Shown one piece after another: positions 10,420-20,674 of a stretch of 64,000 bases of DNA (its first letter is position 1; the number at the start of each line of letters is the position of its first letter). The notes beneath the pieces are model-generated. The model was not told the origin of the DNA. It saw only the letters and a list, made by a program, of their open reading frames with translations, and did not search any database. Source of the DNA: Kappaphycus alvarezii (Eukaryota; Rhodophyta; Florideophyceae; Gigartinales; Solieriaceae); contig NADL03000620.1 of assembly GCA_002205965.3 (NCBI GenBank), positions 1,860,001 to 1,924,000 of the forward strand, written 5' to 3'. Made by a program: the position numbers and the translations under genes.

Positions 10420-11165
10420 ACGGAAGATGTGGATGACATTACCGAGGAGCAACTCAAGAAATGTATTGACAAACGGACGACGATAGCCCCAAAGGACTCC
10501 ATCTGAGTAAGATCGAGCGTGCCATTAAGAACGTCCGTACCGATCGATCGTTGAAGAGTCTGAAACTTCAAGTATGGAACCTGGCGCCTGAAACTTCAAG
10601 TATGGAACCTGGCGCTTCAGTACGACAAGAAGCTGACCGGTTAGGTTACGCCAAGTTCATCGAATCGCACTCAAACCTCGCAGTTGGTCACATCATGCAA
10701 CACATATCAAACTTAGAACTACGCAAACGCGTGAATTTGGTGATCAAACTGCACAAAGAGAAGTTGACAGGAGACTGCAAGCACTTCTTGCGCGTACTCG
10801 CAAAGAAAGCCAGGGCCATCGATGCACACGAAGTGGCCAGTTCCCGCATGGAAGCTGACTCAGGTTCCGAACTCGATATGAGACGGATCGAATCCGATTC
10901 AGGACGCCGATCTGATCGCCGCAAGCAAGGAATGAAAGGATGGCGTCATGATAATAAAAGAAAAGGTCAAGCTTCGGACTCCTGCGAGGATTCCGCGCGT
11001 GCAACCGGTGATTTTGAAGAAACGCATAAGACCTTACTGCCTCAACCCCAATTGAAATGGGTAGCATTTCATGAATGAGTGTCCTAAATACCTTCGAAGC
11101 TGACAAGAAGAAGTTCTTAGACGCATACCGAGCTGAAAATACCCGACGCAAGGATGGAAAGGTGT
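10420..11165 (+). pseudogene. gag: C-terminal gag with degenerate zinc knuckle (family 2 Gypsy)
   Basis: The frame starts EDVDDITEEQLKKCIDKRTT and continues after a stop and frame change with LSKIERAIKNV and then a long hydrophilic segment to 11078 (GHIMQHISNLELRKRVNL, KKARAIDAHEV). At 11038-11082, in a shifted frame, a C-x-N-P...H-x4-C pattern resembles the CCHC knuckle of related elements, but one Cys position and one further position are stop codons (TGA, TAG). A 28-bp tandem duplication lies at 10560-10615. Gag would bind element RNA. Confidence 0.6.
10560..10615 (+). repeat. Perfect 28-bp tandem duplication inside gag
   Basis: A 28-base unit beginning CTGAAACTTCAAGTATGG occurs twice back to back with no differences. 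Because 28 is not a multiple of three, it shifts the gag reading frame. Identity of the two units implies a recent replication-slippage event in this copy, or an assembly artefact. Confidence 0.9.
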
Positions 11166-11234
11166 AGAAGTTGCTCGATAAGAACTTTCAGAATAACAAA
11201 TCGATGTTTACTGCTCACTTTTGATTTATATCGG

Positions 11235-11900
11235 TGAAATGCAACCTAGTCGTCGATCAAGGATCGGATGCTTGCATACTTCACCCGCAAGTTTTCGTGA
11301 AGATGCGTCACGTTAATTCCAGCCTCTACGGTAACGATCTGCAATCTCCGAAGCATTAAATCATGGTTGGTAAATTCACCAAGTCTTTGACTTCTCGAAA
11401 TCGGGTTCGGGCTACCGTCCTGCTGAAAATCCGCCATGGTACCAATCTGTTTATCCGCTGGCTTGACTGGATGATCAATGAAAAGCCAATTCCGAATGCG
11501 ATTCTTAGCCGTCGTATCCTGGCCACCTCGAAATTCACAACCGTCTCTTACTGGCTGCCGCAAGTGACCGCTTCAATGGTTTGGTGGACATGCCCCATTG
11601 ACGGCCGCAAGTTCAGGTTACGCCCAACCTGAGGGCCAACGCAGTGCTGGACTATTCAAAGTCTTCTACAAGACCGTTATTTTGCTTTAGGAAGTTCGTT
11701 CCACATACAGTGTGAGAGCAAGGACAACGTAGACGACTGCGTGATCTACGTTGACCTCGGCGAAGACAATCCGGACAACCTGGAATGCGCTCTTCAGGAC
11801 CGAGTTAAGCAAACATCCGACAATGGCATGTCCGAAGCAGGTTGTAAGAAGCTCACCAATCCACTCCAATCTTATAAGTATATTTTCGACTAAGGCTGGG
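11235..11900 (+). pseudogene. Aspartic protease and linker of family 2 Gypsy
   Basis: CNLVVDQGSDACILHPQVF (about 11238-11300) carries a D-x-G-S-D motif at the retropepsin active-site position. A stop follows near 11357, after which a 90-codon frame at 11363-11632 and a further frame through DDCVIYVDLGEDNPDN to about 11890 lead into the RT. The protease would process the polyprotein. The position between gag and RT and the active-site-like motif support the call. The C-terminal part of the fold was not confidently located. Confidence 0.5.
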
Positions 11901-11928
11901 AAAATCCCCTTTAGCCAGGGTAGAAACT

Positions 11929-12590
11929 ATGAGGGTTCCACTACAACCTAATCGCAAACCAGTCCGCGTCAAAGCGCGAAGATACTCTCCTGAACAAATT
12001 GAGCTTATGGAGAAGTATGCTAAGGAGCTACTAGATATGGGCTTTGCCATGTTGATGCCTATTGCCGCTTGGCAAGCCGCTCCTCTTATTTTGCCGAAAC
12101 AGGGTTCCAAGGCCAAGTCCAGAATGGCGATTGACCTTCGCCCTGTGAATGCCGCCACTGTTAAGGAGTCATGCCCTATGCCGAATCTCTAATCCGGACT
12201 ATTGGACTAAGAAGGGAGCATCTGCTTTGCAAGTATCGACTTTGTCTCCGGATACTGGCAGCTGCCGCTTCATCCTGAATCTGACGTATCATGGGAATTG
12301 CTACCCTAAGTGTTGTTCTAGCGTCTAATTGTGTCCTTCCTGGGCTTGCGAATGCTGCCGCGTACTTTCATTACACGGTCGAACCGCTATTCAACGAGCT
12401 ACGGGCCAATCTGAAGGAGCGGCTGAACGACTTCAACCTACATGCAAAGAAAGAAGATGACCTGGTCGATTATTTGGAATGCTTCTACCAGATCTGTCAC
12501 AGGTATGGACTGTTTATATCCGCTCTGAAGTCTGTATTCTTCGCGCTTAGTATCAAGTAGTGTGGCAGAATCATCTCCTGAGATGGGTAA
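11929..12590 (+). pseudogene. pol: Reverse transcriptase of family 2 Gypsy
   Basis: The frame 11929-12192 holds RKPVRVKARRYSPEQIELME, GFAMLMPIAAWQAAPLIL and RMAIDLRPVNAATV, which is the RT N-terminal region. After a stop, ASIDFVSGYWQLPLHPESDV gives the first catalytic Asp block. The third block reads RLNDFNLHAKKEDDLVDYLE (about 12420-12480), where related elements have W/Y-x-D-D, so the first Asp of the pair is Asn. ICHRYGLFISALKSVFF completes the palm. Stops and frame changes occur at 12190 and about 12290. Confidence 0.85.
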
Positions 12591-12749
12591 ACAATTGACC
12601 CCTCGCGGACTGCTGCTCTCCGCGACATAGACCGGCCAAAGACTGCAGCCGAGCTTGGCGAGTTACTCTACTGCTGCCGATGGATGTCTCATTCCATTCC
12701 CGACTTTGCCCGACGGGCACCACTGCTCAATCAAGTCCTTGAAGAGGCC

Positions 12750-13326
12750 TGCAACAAATCAAACCGACGCAACAAACGGTACATCAGGAATATAGCGTTG
12801 AGCAGCCTGTCCTGGGGCGCTACCCATATCAGGATCCTCATTGAATTTCAGGACATGCAGCGCAAAGCCGTGAAGTTGTCGTAACCGAAACCTGAAATTG
12901 AGAACTGTGCCTAAAATGATGCTTCTGATCGGTTTTGGTCTGCGGTTGTCACCCAGACCCAGCCTGAACATCTGGACAAGCCGGTAGAAGAACAGCAACA
13001 TACACCCGAGCACTCCTGGGTGCTGAATTCAAGAGCGCTGAGCTAGGCTGGAGTACTTCGAGAAGGAAGCCTACGCGATATTCCAAGCATTCGAGAAGCT
13101 GGACTACATCCTGATGGGAACAAGTCCGACCCGCGTTTACACTGACCATCGTAATTTGTAATTCGTGTTTGCGCCGCTTGTTCTGGAGCCTGCCCTTGGA
13201 GTACATATTGTATCTAAGGTGCAGCGCTGGGCCCTATTACTATCAAGGGTTCCGTATGTGATCGAGCACATCTCTGGTGGATCCAACGTCTTCGCTGATA
13301 TCCTCACCCGATGGACACAGGGGTAG
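12750..13326 (+). pseudogene. RNase H region of family 2 Gypsy
   Basis: A plus-strand frame reads EKEAYAIFQAFEKLDYILMG, then RVYTDHRNL with a stop after it, then VSKVQRWALLLSRVPYVIEH and GGSNVFADILTRW, ending at a TAG near 13326. These are the E-x-Y/A, TDH and N-x-x-A-D-x-L-T/S-R segments of Gypsy RNase H. The same block, inverted, is found at 7225-8585. The upstream part (12600-12900) is more degraded. Confidence 0.8.
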
Positions 13327-13639
13327 AGAAGCGACAATCGAACGATGAGGACGATCTCCATTTTACTCAACACTGCGAGTCAGGTCATTCCGACCGTAGA
13401 TCAGGTTACTTGGCCCAACCTGAGCACGATTATGCAATCTCATGAGGCCGCGAAAAGTTGCCGTACTGGCTGCAACTTGAACCCTGAAACTCAGGTGTTG
13501 TAAAAACAGGTCGAATCTGGATCCCGGATGAAGACTTGGAGTTTCAGCTGAATTTAATAGTCGCTTCCCATTGTAGTAACCATCGGACACCGAGGGATAG
13601 AAGCAACTAGGAGTATTCTGAGGGAGAATTTCATCTGGG

Positions 13640-14405
13640 AAATCCTGGATAATGACATTGAACAACTTGTCAGAGGATGTCTTCACTGTCTTATTACAAG
13701 GTTTGGAGACATTGTACCCCGTCCCCCTCTCTCATGCTCTACACGGTGAAAGACCTAACGAGGTCATCCATTTCAGTTTTCTCTACATGGGAAAGCCAGG
13801 ACGGAAAATTTTACGTCCTGATCATCTGCGATGACCATTCAGAGTACGTTTGGTTATGACCTACCGTCTCAACTACCGCTGAGGAGGCCATGGATGCTCT
13901 TGTGCATTGAATAGGATCCTTTGGAAAAATGGAATGGTTCGTGAGCGATCAGTGCTCCCACTTCAAGAATCAGTTAATCAACGAGCTGATTTTCGAACTT
14001 CGTGTGCACCACCAATTTACTACTGCCTACTCACCATGGGCAAACGGCAGTGTAGAAGGATTATATAGGGAATTACTTCGCACTACCAAGGCTCTTTGCA
14101 GCAAATTGAAACTGGCGCCGCGAGATTGGCCTGATGTCACTGAGTGTTCACAAAGCGTGCTGAATCACGCTACACTTAGAAGACTCGATCAGCGCGACCG
14201 GAACGCACCTGTTGTGTATCGTTTGCCGGCGGAAATTTTCACTGGTCACACCCCAACTCGCCCTTTGATGCGTGTTTTACCCGTGAAGAAATACAAGCAC
14301 TCTTCTTCGACCGATGCGATTTACAACAACTTCTGCACATCAACACGACGCGGTCGGCTCTGGAGGAAATGCACAAGGAAGTTGTTGGTAGTTCAGGCCT
14401 AGCAA
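13640..14405 (+). pseudogene. Integrase core of family 2 Gypsy
   Basis: All three catalytic acidic residues are readable. The first Asp is in FYVLIICDDHSEYVWL (about 13805-13855), the second in WFVSDQCSHFKN (about 13935-13970), and the Glu in NGSVEGLYRELLRTTKAL (about 14045-14100). The frame 13929-14402 is open for 157 codons. A stop follows the first block, and the zinc-binding N-terminus before 13640 is degraded. Integrase would insert the element cDNA. The region continues directly into the chromodomain-like frame. Confidence 0.85.
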
Positions 14406-14869
14406 TTAAGCTTCATGTAGATGCACACAAAAGGAAGACCAACGTCAAGGCTGTCAACTTTCAAGTTGGGGGCCTGGTGCAACAGGCACAGGACAACGAT
14501 CATAAGATGCAGTTCAACTGTAGCGGACCGCGCAGAATTATCGCAGTACAGTCACCGCTAGTGTTCCAGGTTGAGGATCTAGTGGATGGCAAACGCGAGA
14601 ACGTTCATGCGCGTCGACTCATCCTGTGCCGTGCTGACTTCGATGGAGTTGAAATGGACCTGATGCTTCTCCGGGTCGCGGAACATACCAAATCAGTATA
14701 TCAGGACGCCGTCGAGCTCCGTGATAATCGCAAAAGGAATGGTCAGATCGAGGTTCAAGTTGAATGCGCTGGCCTACCGGACAATATAGACCTCTCCTGG
14801 GAGCCGCTATCTCTGGTTTACTGGAACGTACCACAGATGCTAGATGCATTGTTGGCTACTATTGGCTAG
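14369..14869 (+). pseudogene. Integrase C-terminus with chromodomain-like tail (family 2 Gypsy)
   Basis: An open frame of 166 codons. It starts with a region like the GPY/F-type integrase tail (DNDHKMQFNCSGPRRIIAVQ), continues through FQVEDLVDGKRENVHARRLI and ends with QVECAGLPDNIDLSWEPLSL and NVPQMLDALL. That last part has the spacing of a chromo-like domain (V-x-W/C-x-G-L-P-x4-x-W-E-P). In chromoviruses this tail directs integration to chromatin. It is the longest intact frame in the element but lacks its upstream protein. Confidence 0.75.
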
Positions 14870-15097
14870 CGCAAGCTGAAGGACGCAGCGAGATCGATGT
14901 GCTAACCTTACCTGACTTCGTACAAACCTATCCGGGCGCCAATTCAGTGTGAACAAAGAAAGTGGAGAACGACCTGATACACCCACGACCCAGGATAGCT
15001 TCCTTCCGTAACGAACGATCAGGTCCAACCAGTTATGTACGCAGATGGACCATGATTACTACACCGTAGCTCTGTTCGCTCCTCAGTAATTGGGCAC

Positions 15098-15638
15098 TGA
15101 TACACATCGTTGACTAATAGTTCTCTCGTTCCAGCTAAGCGAAAACATGGAACGCTAAAGTTGAATAGAGGCTCAAGTGAGCTGTCCGTACGGCGTACGC
15201 AAGTTGGCTTACAGAACATAACTTGGCTTACAGCCACATGCTGTAAGAACAAACCGTGCAGTATACGGTAAGTTGCTTACGGGGGATTCCATTGGTGGGT
15301 GACACAACATCCAGTCATGTACATCCAGAATTGCTAATGACGCCAGGTGTGCTACGTACAATCACCAATCAGGGATGGGGAACTTCGTAGAGTCGAATTC
15401 CGGCGGCGGCTGACGAAGCTCGGGAATACTTATCCCGGAGTAAAGGCAGCGGGCTCGGGAAACCTGATCCCGCAGCCCGTCATCGCCATCGAACTTTACT
15501 GTGCGCTCCAATTTCCGTTCTATCATATAATTTTCCCTATTCACCCGTCTCCTTGCGTGCTCCATTTACAGTGGATCTCTTGCTATCTCTATCTTTTCGC
15601 ACCAGCGTCGCGTGATCTTAAGTCCTGTACGTGTTACA
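15098..15638 (+). repeat. 3' LTR of Gypsy family 2 element
   Basis: This is the partner of 8784-9353. It begins TGATACACATCGTTGAC and ends CCTGTACGTGTTACA. The pair differ by many point changes and several small indels. It is followed directly by the TGCT target duplication. Confidence 0.9.
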
Positions 15639-15642
15639 TGCT
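15639..15642. other. Target-site duplication TGCT (right)
   Basis: Matches the four bases at 8780-8783. Removing the element and one copy restores a continuous minus-strand frame in the surrounding charged coiled-coil relict. Confidence 0.7.
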
Positions 15643-16300
15643 CAAAAAAAGAAGCGCTCCAGATCTAACTACGCCTTTTTCTCTTCGACTTCTCTGCGAC
15701 GGTTAAGGATCTCGTTCATATGAGCTTCTAAACCCGACCCAATATTACTCGACGAGCGTTTCTTCGCCTTATTCACTTTATCCTTACCTCTTTCTTCCTC
15801 CTTTGACTCGTCCATCTTCTTCCTAATTGTAGCTTTGTCCCTAAAAGTCTACTCAGCTTCAATGAGAGCCCTTTCTGCCTCCGTTTTTTCTTCCTTCTCC
15901 TTTCCCATCTTTTCACCCTTACCCATCTCGAGAATTAAGTCGTCTAACAAGCTGATTGGACTCGGTTATCACTTCACTTATACCGGATGCCAACTCGATC
16001 GACTTCACCACCCAACGCCCTTCTTCAACGAGCCTTGAGAAACGCTCACGAAGGGACTTAGCTGCGGGCTGCTGTTGGTGTCGAAACACCATACTAGACA
16101 CCCTGGATATTACCGCTCTCTTCACCTTCTCCAATTCCTTAAGCTTGCTTCCAAAGGAACCGATATGAAAGTCAAAGGCTCAAATATACTTCAGTAAACG
16201 GAAATCATATTGTGCGTAGTTGAATTTCTTCACCTTCTAGTCTTTACCATTGTCCCAGAACCAGACGAGTCTGATTTCCCCTCTTCAACTTGTGCACCTG
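15643..16300 (-). pseudogene. Charged coiled-coil protein relict (main part)
   Basis: Minus-strand frames read KVKKFNYAQYDFRLLKYI, then SKLKELEKVKRAVISRVSSM and LRERFSRLVEEGRWVVKSIE. In the adjacent frame they continue with KMGKEKEEKTEAERALIEAE, KMDESKEEERGKDKVNKAKK and LEAHMNEILNRRREVEEKKA. Composition (Lys, Glu, Arg, few aromatics) predicts a helical coiled coil. Several in-frame TAG, TGA or TAA codons and one frame change interrupt it. The frame runs on at 8779-8591 across the LTR element. No family recognised; it may belong with the upstream minus ORF at 16230-16841. Confidence 0.5.
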
Positions 16301-16841
16301 AATCGCATTGAAGCGGTACCACTGAAGCACGCGGGAGAGTAAATATTATAGCAGATGGTAGCGCAGCAGAAGGAAAGCAGGAGTAAGAAGCACAGCAGTA
16401 GGGAGAGCTGTAGTACGCAACGGTGTAGGCATCGTAGAAAGCAGCAAAAGCAGCACTGAATTCGTTCAATGCTGAAGTTGATAAGTGTGGAGTTGGGATG
16501 TGGGGGTTTTCGGCGATTGATCTGCGATGTCGCCCCAATGGAGTAAGCGTTGACCGATACCATAAGACAGAAGTTCCCGCGCTTTCTGCAACGGAACGCA
16601 TGCCGTAATTCATGTTGTTTTTGCGGACTCTCCGCCGTTGTCCGCGACCAACTTCCGTGAAATTTTGTAATCTTTCACACGTGTCTGGTATTAATTGCCG
16701 AAGTCCAATAGAATCCTTGTGACTTAAATCCTGTATTCCAGAGCATAAATGGGAGCGCTCTTCGGTGATTTGTAAATTTTTGAAAACTGCTTCTTTTGTA
16801 ACTGAATTGTAGTCGGGGAACACATTAGTGACCGTGCGCAT
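16230..16841 (-). CDS. Uncharacterised protein, 203 codons
   Basis: One of the longest clean minus-strand frames here. It begins MRTVTNVFPDYNSVTKEAVF and includes EERSHLCSGIQDLSHKDSIG and a middle segment rich in Ala, Ser and Tyr. The end is Ser- and Gly-rich. I see no signal peptide, membrane span or known motif. Its apparent start overlaps the start of a divergent plus-strand relict (16828 on). It could be the 5' exon or upstream part of the coiled-coil relict, since both are on the minus strand and nearly contiguous. Coding status is uncertain. Confidence 0.35.
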   Translation of the reverse strand: MRTVTNVFPDYNSVTKEAVFKNLQITEERSHLCSGIQDLSHKDSIGLRQLIPDTCERLQNFTEVGRGQRRRVRKNNMNYGMRSVAESAGTSVLWYRSTLTPLGRHRRSIAENPHIPTPHLSTSALNEFSAAFAAFYDAYTVAYYSSPYCCASYSCFPSAALPSAIIFTLPRASVVPLQCDSGAQVEEGKSDSSGSGTMVKTRR

Positions 16842-17430
16842 ATCGGTGAGATCATTTGCTTATCTAAGTAATAAAGTAGATGCAGCCGATAACGGTGAAA
16901 TTCAGGCACTATTACCTATTTCCGAAATAATTAATAGCAAGCTTGAGTTATATCCAAGAATAGTGTGCTATGGTTTAACAAATTTTGAAAAGATTGTTGA
17001 TCCTCGATTTCCTAATGACTTTATAATATATTCCGATCTGCTTCGAAACCTTGTTATCATCTCTAAGTTGCAGGAGAGAGTCGGTAGCACAACAAATGCA
17101 CCATCAATACTAAGATCATTGGTTTATAAGCTTTGAGATGAAAATAGCGCTGACTTGCGTGAGGATAGTGAGATTAATCGCTTTATTGGGTCACCAGTAT
17201 GTTCAAATCGTTGAATTGATCCTTCACAGTGGTAGAGATCTAATGAAAGTAGATATCATATTGAAGCTGTGGGTAGAAATTTCTTAGCTATTCAAGCATT
17301 ATCTGTAGCGAGCGATATTTGTTTCTCTCATGCTAATCAAAGTTTAGATTAGTATCGTTTGATAATGAACGATGAGACAATACATCCTTCTATTCTACTG
17401 AAATTGTATAATAATTTCCTTGACGAGTAA
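16828..17430 (+). pseudogene. Relict gene in one frame, interrupted only by stop codons
   Basis: A single frame of 201 codons reads as ordinary protein throughout: LSNKVDAADNGEIQALLPIS, CYGLTNFEKIVDPRFPNDFI, LLRNLVIISKLQERVG, then ADLREDSEINRFIGSPVCSN and VGRNFLAIQALSVASDICFS. It contains four internal stops (two TGA, two TAG) and no frameshift. Each stop could come from CGA or CAG by a C-to-T change. I do not recognise the family. The pattern suggests a pseudogene that decayed by point mutation rather than indels. Confidence 0.45.
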
Positions 17431-18630
17431 AGACATTCGTTGGTCTATCTAGAGAGTCAAAGTCCCAGCAACACATTGGTTTAAAATTGTTCAAATACTA
17501 TATACTGCATGGAATCCGGTAGACAATATCCAATGGATATTTTTTGTGCTTTTAGGGTTGGGGGTAATTAGCGAAGGAAGAAAATGACACTTTTAACGAA
17601 TACTTGTATTAAGTGGGACTTAGGCGGCGAGAAGCGCCCGTAAAATAAGTGATAAAGGGGTTGGAGGAAATCATAAAGGCTAGCAAGCCGTCTTGGGAGA
17701 TACTATCTACCATGGGCACTTCCGTGCTGCGAGTTGCCCATGGTGGGTTGAACGCTTGTGTGAGTCCTCAACAAAGGTGCCTAATAAGTAGGGTACTCAT
17801 TATGAAATGTACTTGAGTCATTCCATAATGAATACTATATCAGTCTCACTAGATCACAAAAGGATCAAGCTGTGGGTGATCCCTTGCCAGGTATACCATT
17901 GAGGTCTTAGTTGCTCCAAATAATTCTATTTCGGCCTTCAGGCACTCAAATGTGGCATAGAATAGCCTTCCCATTAACATACTTGATGTACATCGCAAAC
18001 CACATATCACCAATTCCCTTACTGAATAGTCTCTGCACAAAATATGTTGGGAACAGTTGGCAGAGCTGCATTATTTGGTGTTTCCGAGCAGTTTCCTCTG
18101 ATCTGAATACAAAAAAATCGGATATGCACAAGGCAGCATTATTTTGGTTATGATCGTCACTAAGATCAGTAGGAGGAGTGACTAACTACTTTGTTCGCCC
18201 TCCATTTCTCTGTCATCATTCCGCTCCATCCCTTTCCCTTACCTCCTCTACCTCTCTCTTTCCACTAATTCTCTTATTCTTCATCCCAAGATTCACCACA
18301 ACTTTCTGTGTGAAGGTTTTTCTGCATTGATAAGGGAATTAGTCTGACCACGAGATGTCGCAACAACACTCCAGGCCCCTGCTTTGTGACATGAAGTGAT
18401 AGGAGAGGTATTGAAATACGTTACAAGCGCCATCAAAAAACATTCTCTGACGCGGTAACTCCCAAGCGTGTATTGCTGCAAAACACCTTCTGGCGGTACT
18501 CTTCAGATCACTTCAGTGAACTGAGTTCATCGCATCCATTTGGGGCTAAAACATCTTTTTACTGCTTAGAAAACCTTCAACCAGTCGTTGCACTACTACT
18601 GTGTATCGCCTCCATTCGAACTATACGTAT
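17431..18630. other. Intergenic, no recognisable gene
   Basis: Only short open frames occur (for example 17849-18040 minus, 63 codons). A pyrimidine-rich tract lies around 18195-18290 on the plus strand. Nothing assignable was seen. Confidence 0.4.
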
Positions 18631-18633
18631 CTG

Positions 18634-19480
18634 TCACACCAATTTCTGTACTACCTGATCAAACACCTCTTGATAAATTTCTTGCAAAACCAGTGCAGAT
18701 TCCTCTATAATCAACCCGTAGAATACTGTCAATAGTACATACCCGGGCTTCACATCTTGTCTTGCCTTCTCCGTTGGTTCAAGCATGTATCCTAGCTCCC
18801 GCGTAGGCCATTCGCGAGTAAAGAACTGTGTAGGTATATTAAATAATGCCTTTTTGCACCCACTCATTGCGGGATGAAGCCTCCGCGCCAAGAAACCTGC
18901 CTACTCCGACTTGTGCCAAATTATCCCGCAAAGGATAAAAGGCACAATTTTTTCCAACCCAGTATGACAGAAAACTTGTGCGCCGATTCCCGTAACTTTC
19001 CTTTGAGAGAAGCACTGATCTTGCGTTTCATCTCGTGAGCAGTTGCTTCTTGTGCCCCATCTGCATTTTACTACCAGAATGAAAAAAATTTTCTTCATGT
19101 CTCCCTCCCCCACGTAACGCTCATAAAGCTTTATCGCTCTCACTCTACTCCTTGTCACCCCTTCCGCCCCATTTTCCAGCAGAATCGCCAAGGTGTAAAT
19201 CGAATCCACGTCCTCGCCGTCCTTAATGCCCCATTCATAAAAGACAATCCCTAGAAGAACGTGCCTCTCAACAGCTTGCGCCCACAGCAATACTCCCAAT
19301 TTTTACATCGCGTTACTACACCTTCTGTCTCTAATAGAGTATTCTTTGAGCCTAATCTCTCGAAGAGTGTTTTCCGTCCCTATGTTCTGCGCCAATTTTC
19401 AGTAAAGTTTCAAATTTGTACATCGAAATAACATGTCCCAGGTCCTGGATGGCACAATCATCCTCCATAGAAATGCAACT
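18634..19480 (-). pseudogene. Sel1-repeat (TPR-like) protein pseudogene
   Basis: On the minus strand the piece at about 19441-19323 reads GHVISMYKFETLLKIGAE, and the ORF from 19299 reads VDSIYTLAILLENGAEGVTR followed by RVRAIKLYERYVGEG. Both match the Sel1-type repeat (Y-x-L-A-x-L-L-x-x-G-A-E-G-V ... A-x-x-L-Y-E-R). One TAG near 18900 separates this ORF from a second stretch in the same frame that runs to 18634 (KALFNIPTQFFTREWPTREL, ESALVLQEIYQEVFDQVVQK). Sel1 repeats mediate protein-protein contacts. A frame change near 19320 and stops show that this copy is broken. Confidence 0.6.
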
Positions 19481-20480
19481 TGACATTGATATCAGTAAAT
19501 TCTAAAAGTTGAGAACGTTCACGTTTGTAAACATTTGACAAGTATCCGCTTCTTATATTGATGTTTGATATACATCTTGGTTGTTAAAAATAATACTTTA
19601 CCAGCAGTTGGGGCTAATTATAATGCTAGCAATAGCATTATCATTAGCCCAGCTAGCAATTGGTGATAATGTTGCAGAACTTGCACTAGCTCTGCGGGAA
19701 GCGTCTCCGACGGGGCGATTTACTCGGGAGAACCTTACTTCAAAGGAAGAAACTTACAGATTCTTCCCTTGATTTCTAGCGCAATTTGGTTCGACTAAAT
19801 CATAAATAGTTCGCAATTATTCTCGGTTTAGTCTTCAGTAGTTCAGTCTTTACCTGCAACCGACTGGGACCAGTTCGATTTGAAAATCTCATCCGAGACT
19901 ACGAAAAATGCTTAATTTGGCGCTTGCGGTATTTCGCAGACACCTATAAAACAAAGTCCGATTCCCAATGCTTTTTTATTCCAAGGGGAGGAACTTTACT
20001 TCAATAAGTATGTACCATGTACACTGCAGGTCTGACTTGGATAGTTCGGTATACTACAGAGGCTCAGTCAGTTTCCTCCGGCAAAGAAGATGGTTGGTCA
20101 ATATATTTCTGTATTGTATTGAAGTTTGACTTTACAGCAAGTTGCTTTCCCTTTTGCAGACCATTGTGGAACCATGACCATGGTGACTTGCTGCGTTGGC
20201 ACTTTCAGACGCGCGATAGACGGGACGAAAAATGGTTTTCGTCCTCGTCATCTACCGACTTTTTATTTGCAGTAGTACCTTCTCTTGTACAAATTTTCTT
20301 GTAGTTCTGATCCTTCCTTGATCTTGCTCACTCTCAGAGCCTTTCCAGACAGGATATCTCTCCTTCCTTATCCTTGCTTATCCTTTTTGAGATCTTCTCC
20401 AAATTCACTGCCATTTCATCTAGATATTTTAATACTGTATACAACCGTCCGAATCCATCCTGAATCGAGTTATTTTCCCC
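19481..20480. other. Intergenic, no recognisable gene
   Basis: No long frame stands out. A pyrimidine tract ending in CAG at about 20140-20158 resembles a 3' splice site, and a 95-codon plus frame covers 20017-20304, but neither has supporting context. Confidence 0.35.
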
Positions 20481-20674
20481 TTCTTAGCTTACCCTATTCT
20501 TCAAAATTCTCTCTTTTTATTTACGAACCTGCGCAAATACTCGACAACAAATTCAATGTTATATTCTTAAAAAATTTCTAATCTATAGAAAGTGCCTTCT
20601 AAAGCCTGTAGAACCCATTCAACCAGAGCCGCAAAACCTTCTAACCTCTCTAATACCCTACCACTCCCCCAACC

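Larger units (their letters stand above)
8784..15638 (+). mobile_element. Ty3/Gypsy LTR retrotransposon, family 2, full length but degenerate
   Basis: A 6.86-kb element with two LTRs, a TGCT target duplication, gag, protease, RT, RNase H, integrase and a chromodomain-like C-terminus in Ty3/Gypsy order. The polyprotein is broken many times. Gag is split by about 800 bp of unrelated sequence (about 9606-10410). The RT motif is RLNDF where WLDDF is expected. The element interrupts a coiled-coil gene relict on the opposite strand. A second, inverted partial copy lies immediately upstream at 7225-8585. Confidence 0.9.

Noticed and set aside
16828..17430. Stop codons read as sense (variant genetic code)
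   Set aside because: All three stop codons (TAA, TAG, TGA) occur inside relict frames, and the same genes also show frame changes elsewhere. Decay explains this better than a recoded stop.
20140..20162. Intron 3' splice site at a pyrimidine tract ending in CAG
   Set aside because: No matching donor with protein continuity on both sides could be found, so it is not annotated as an intron.
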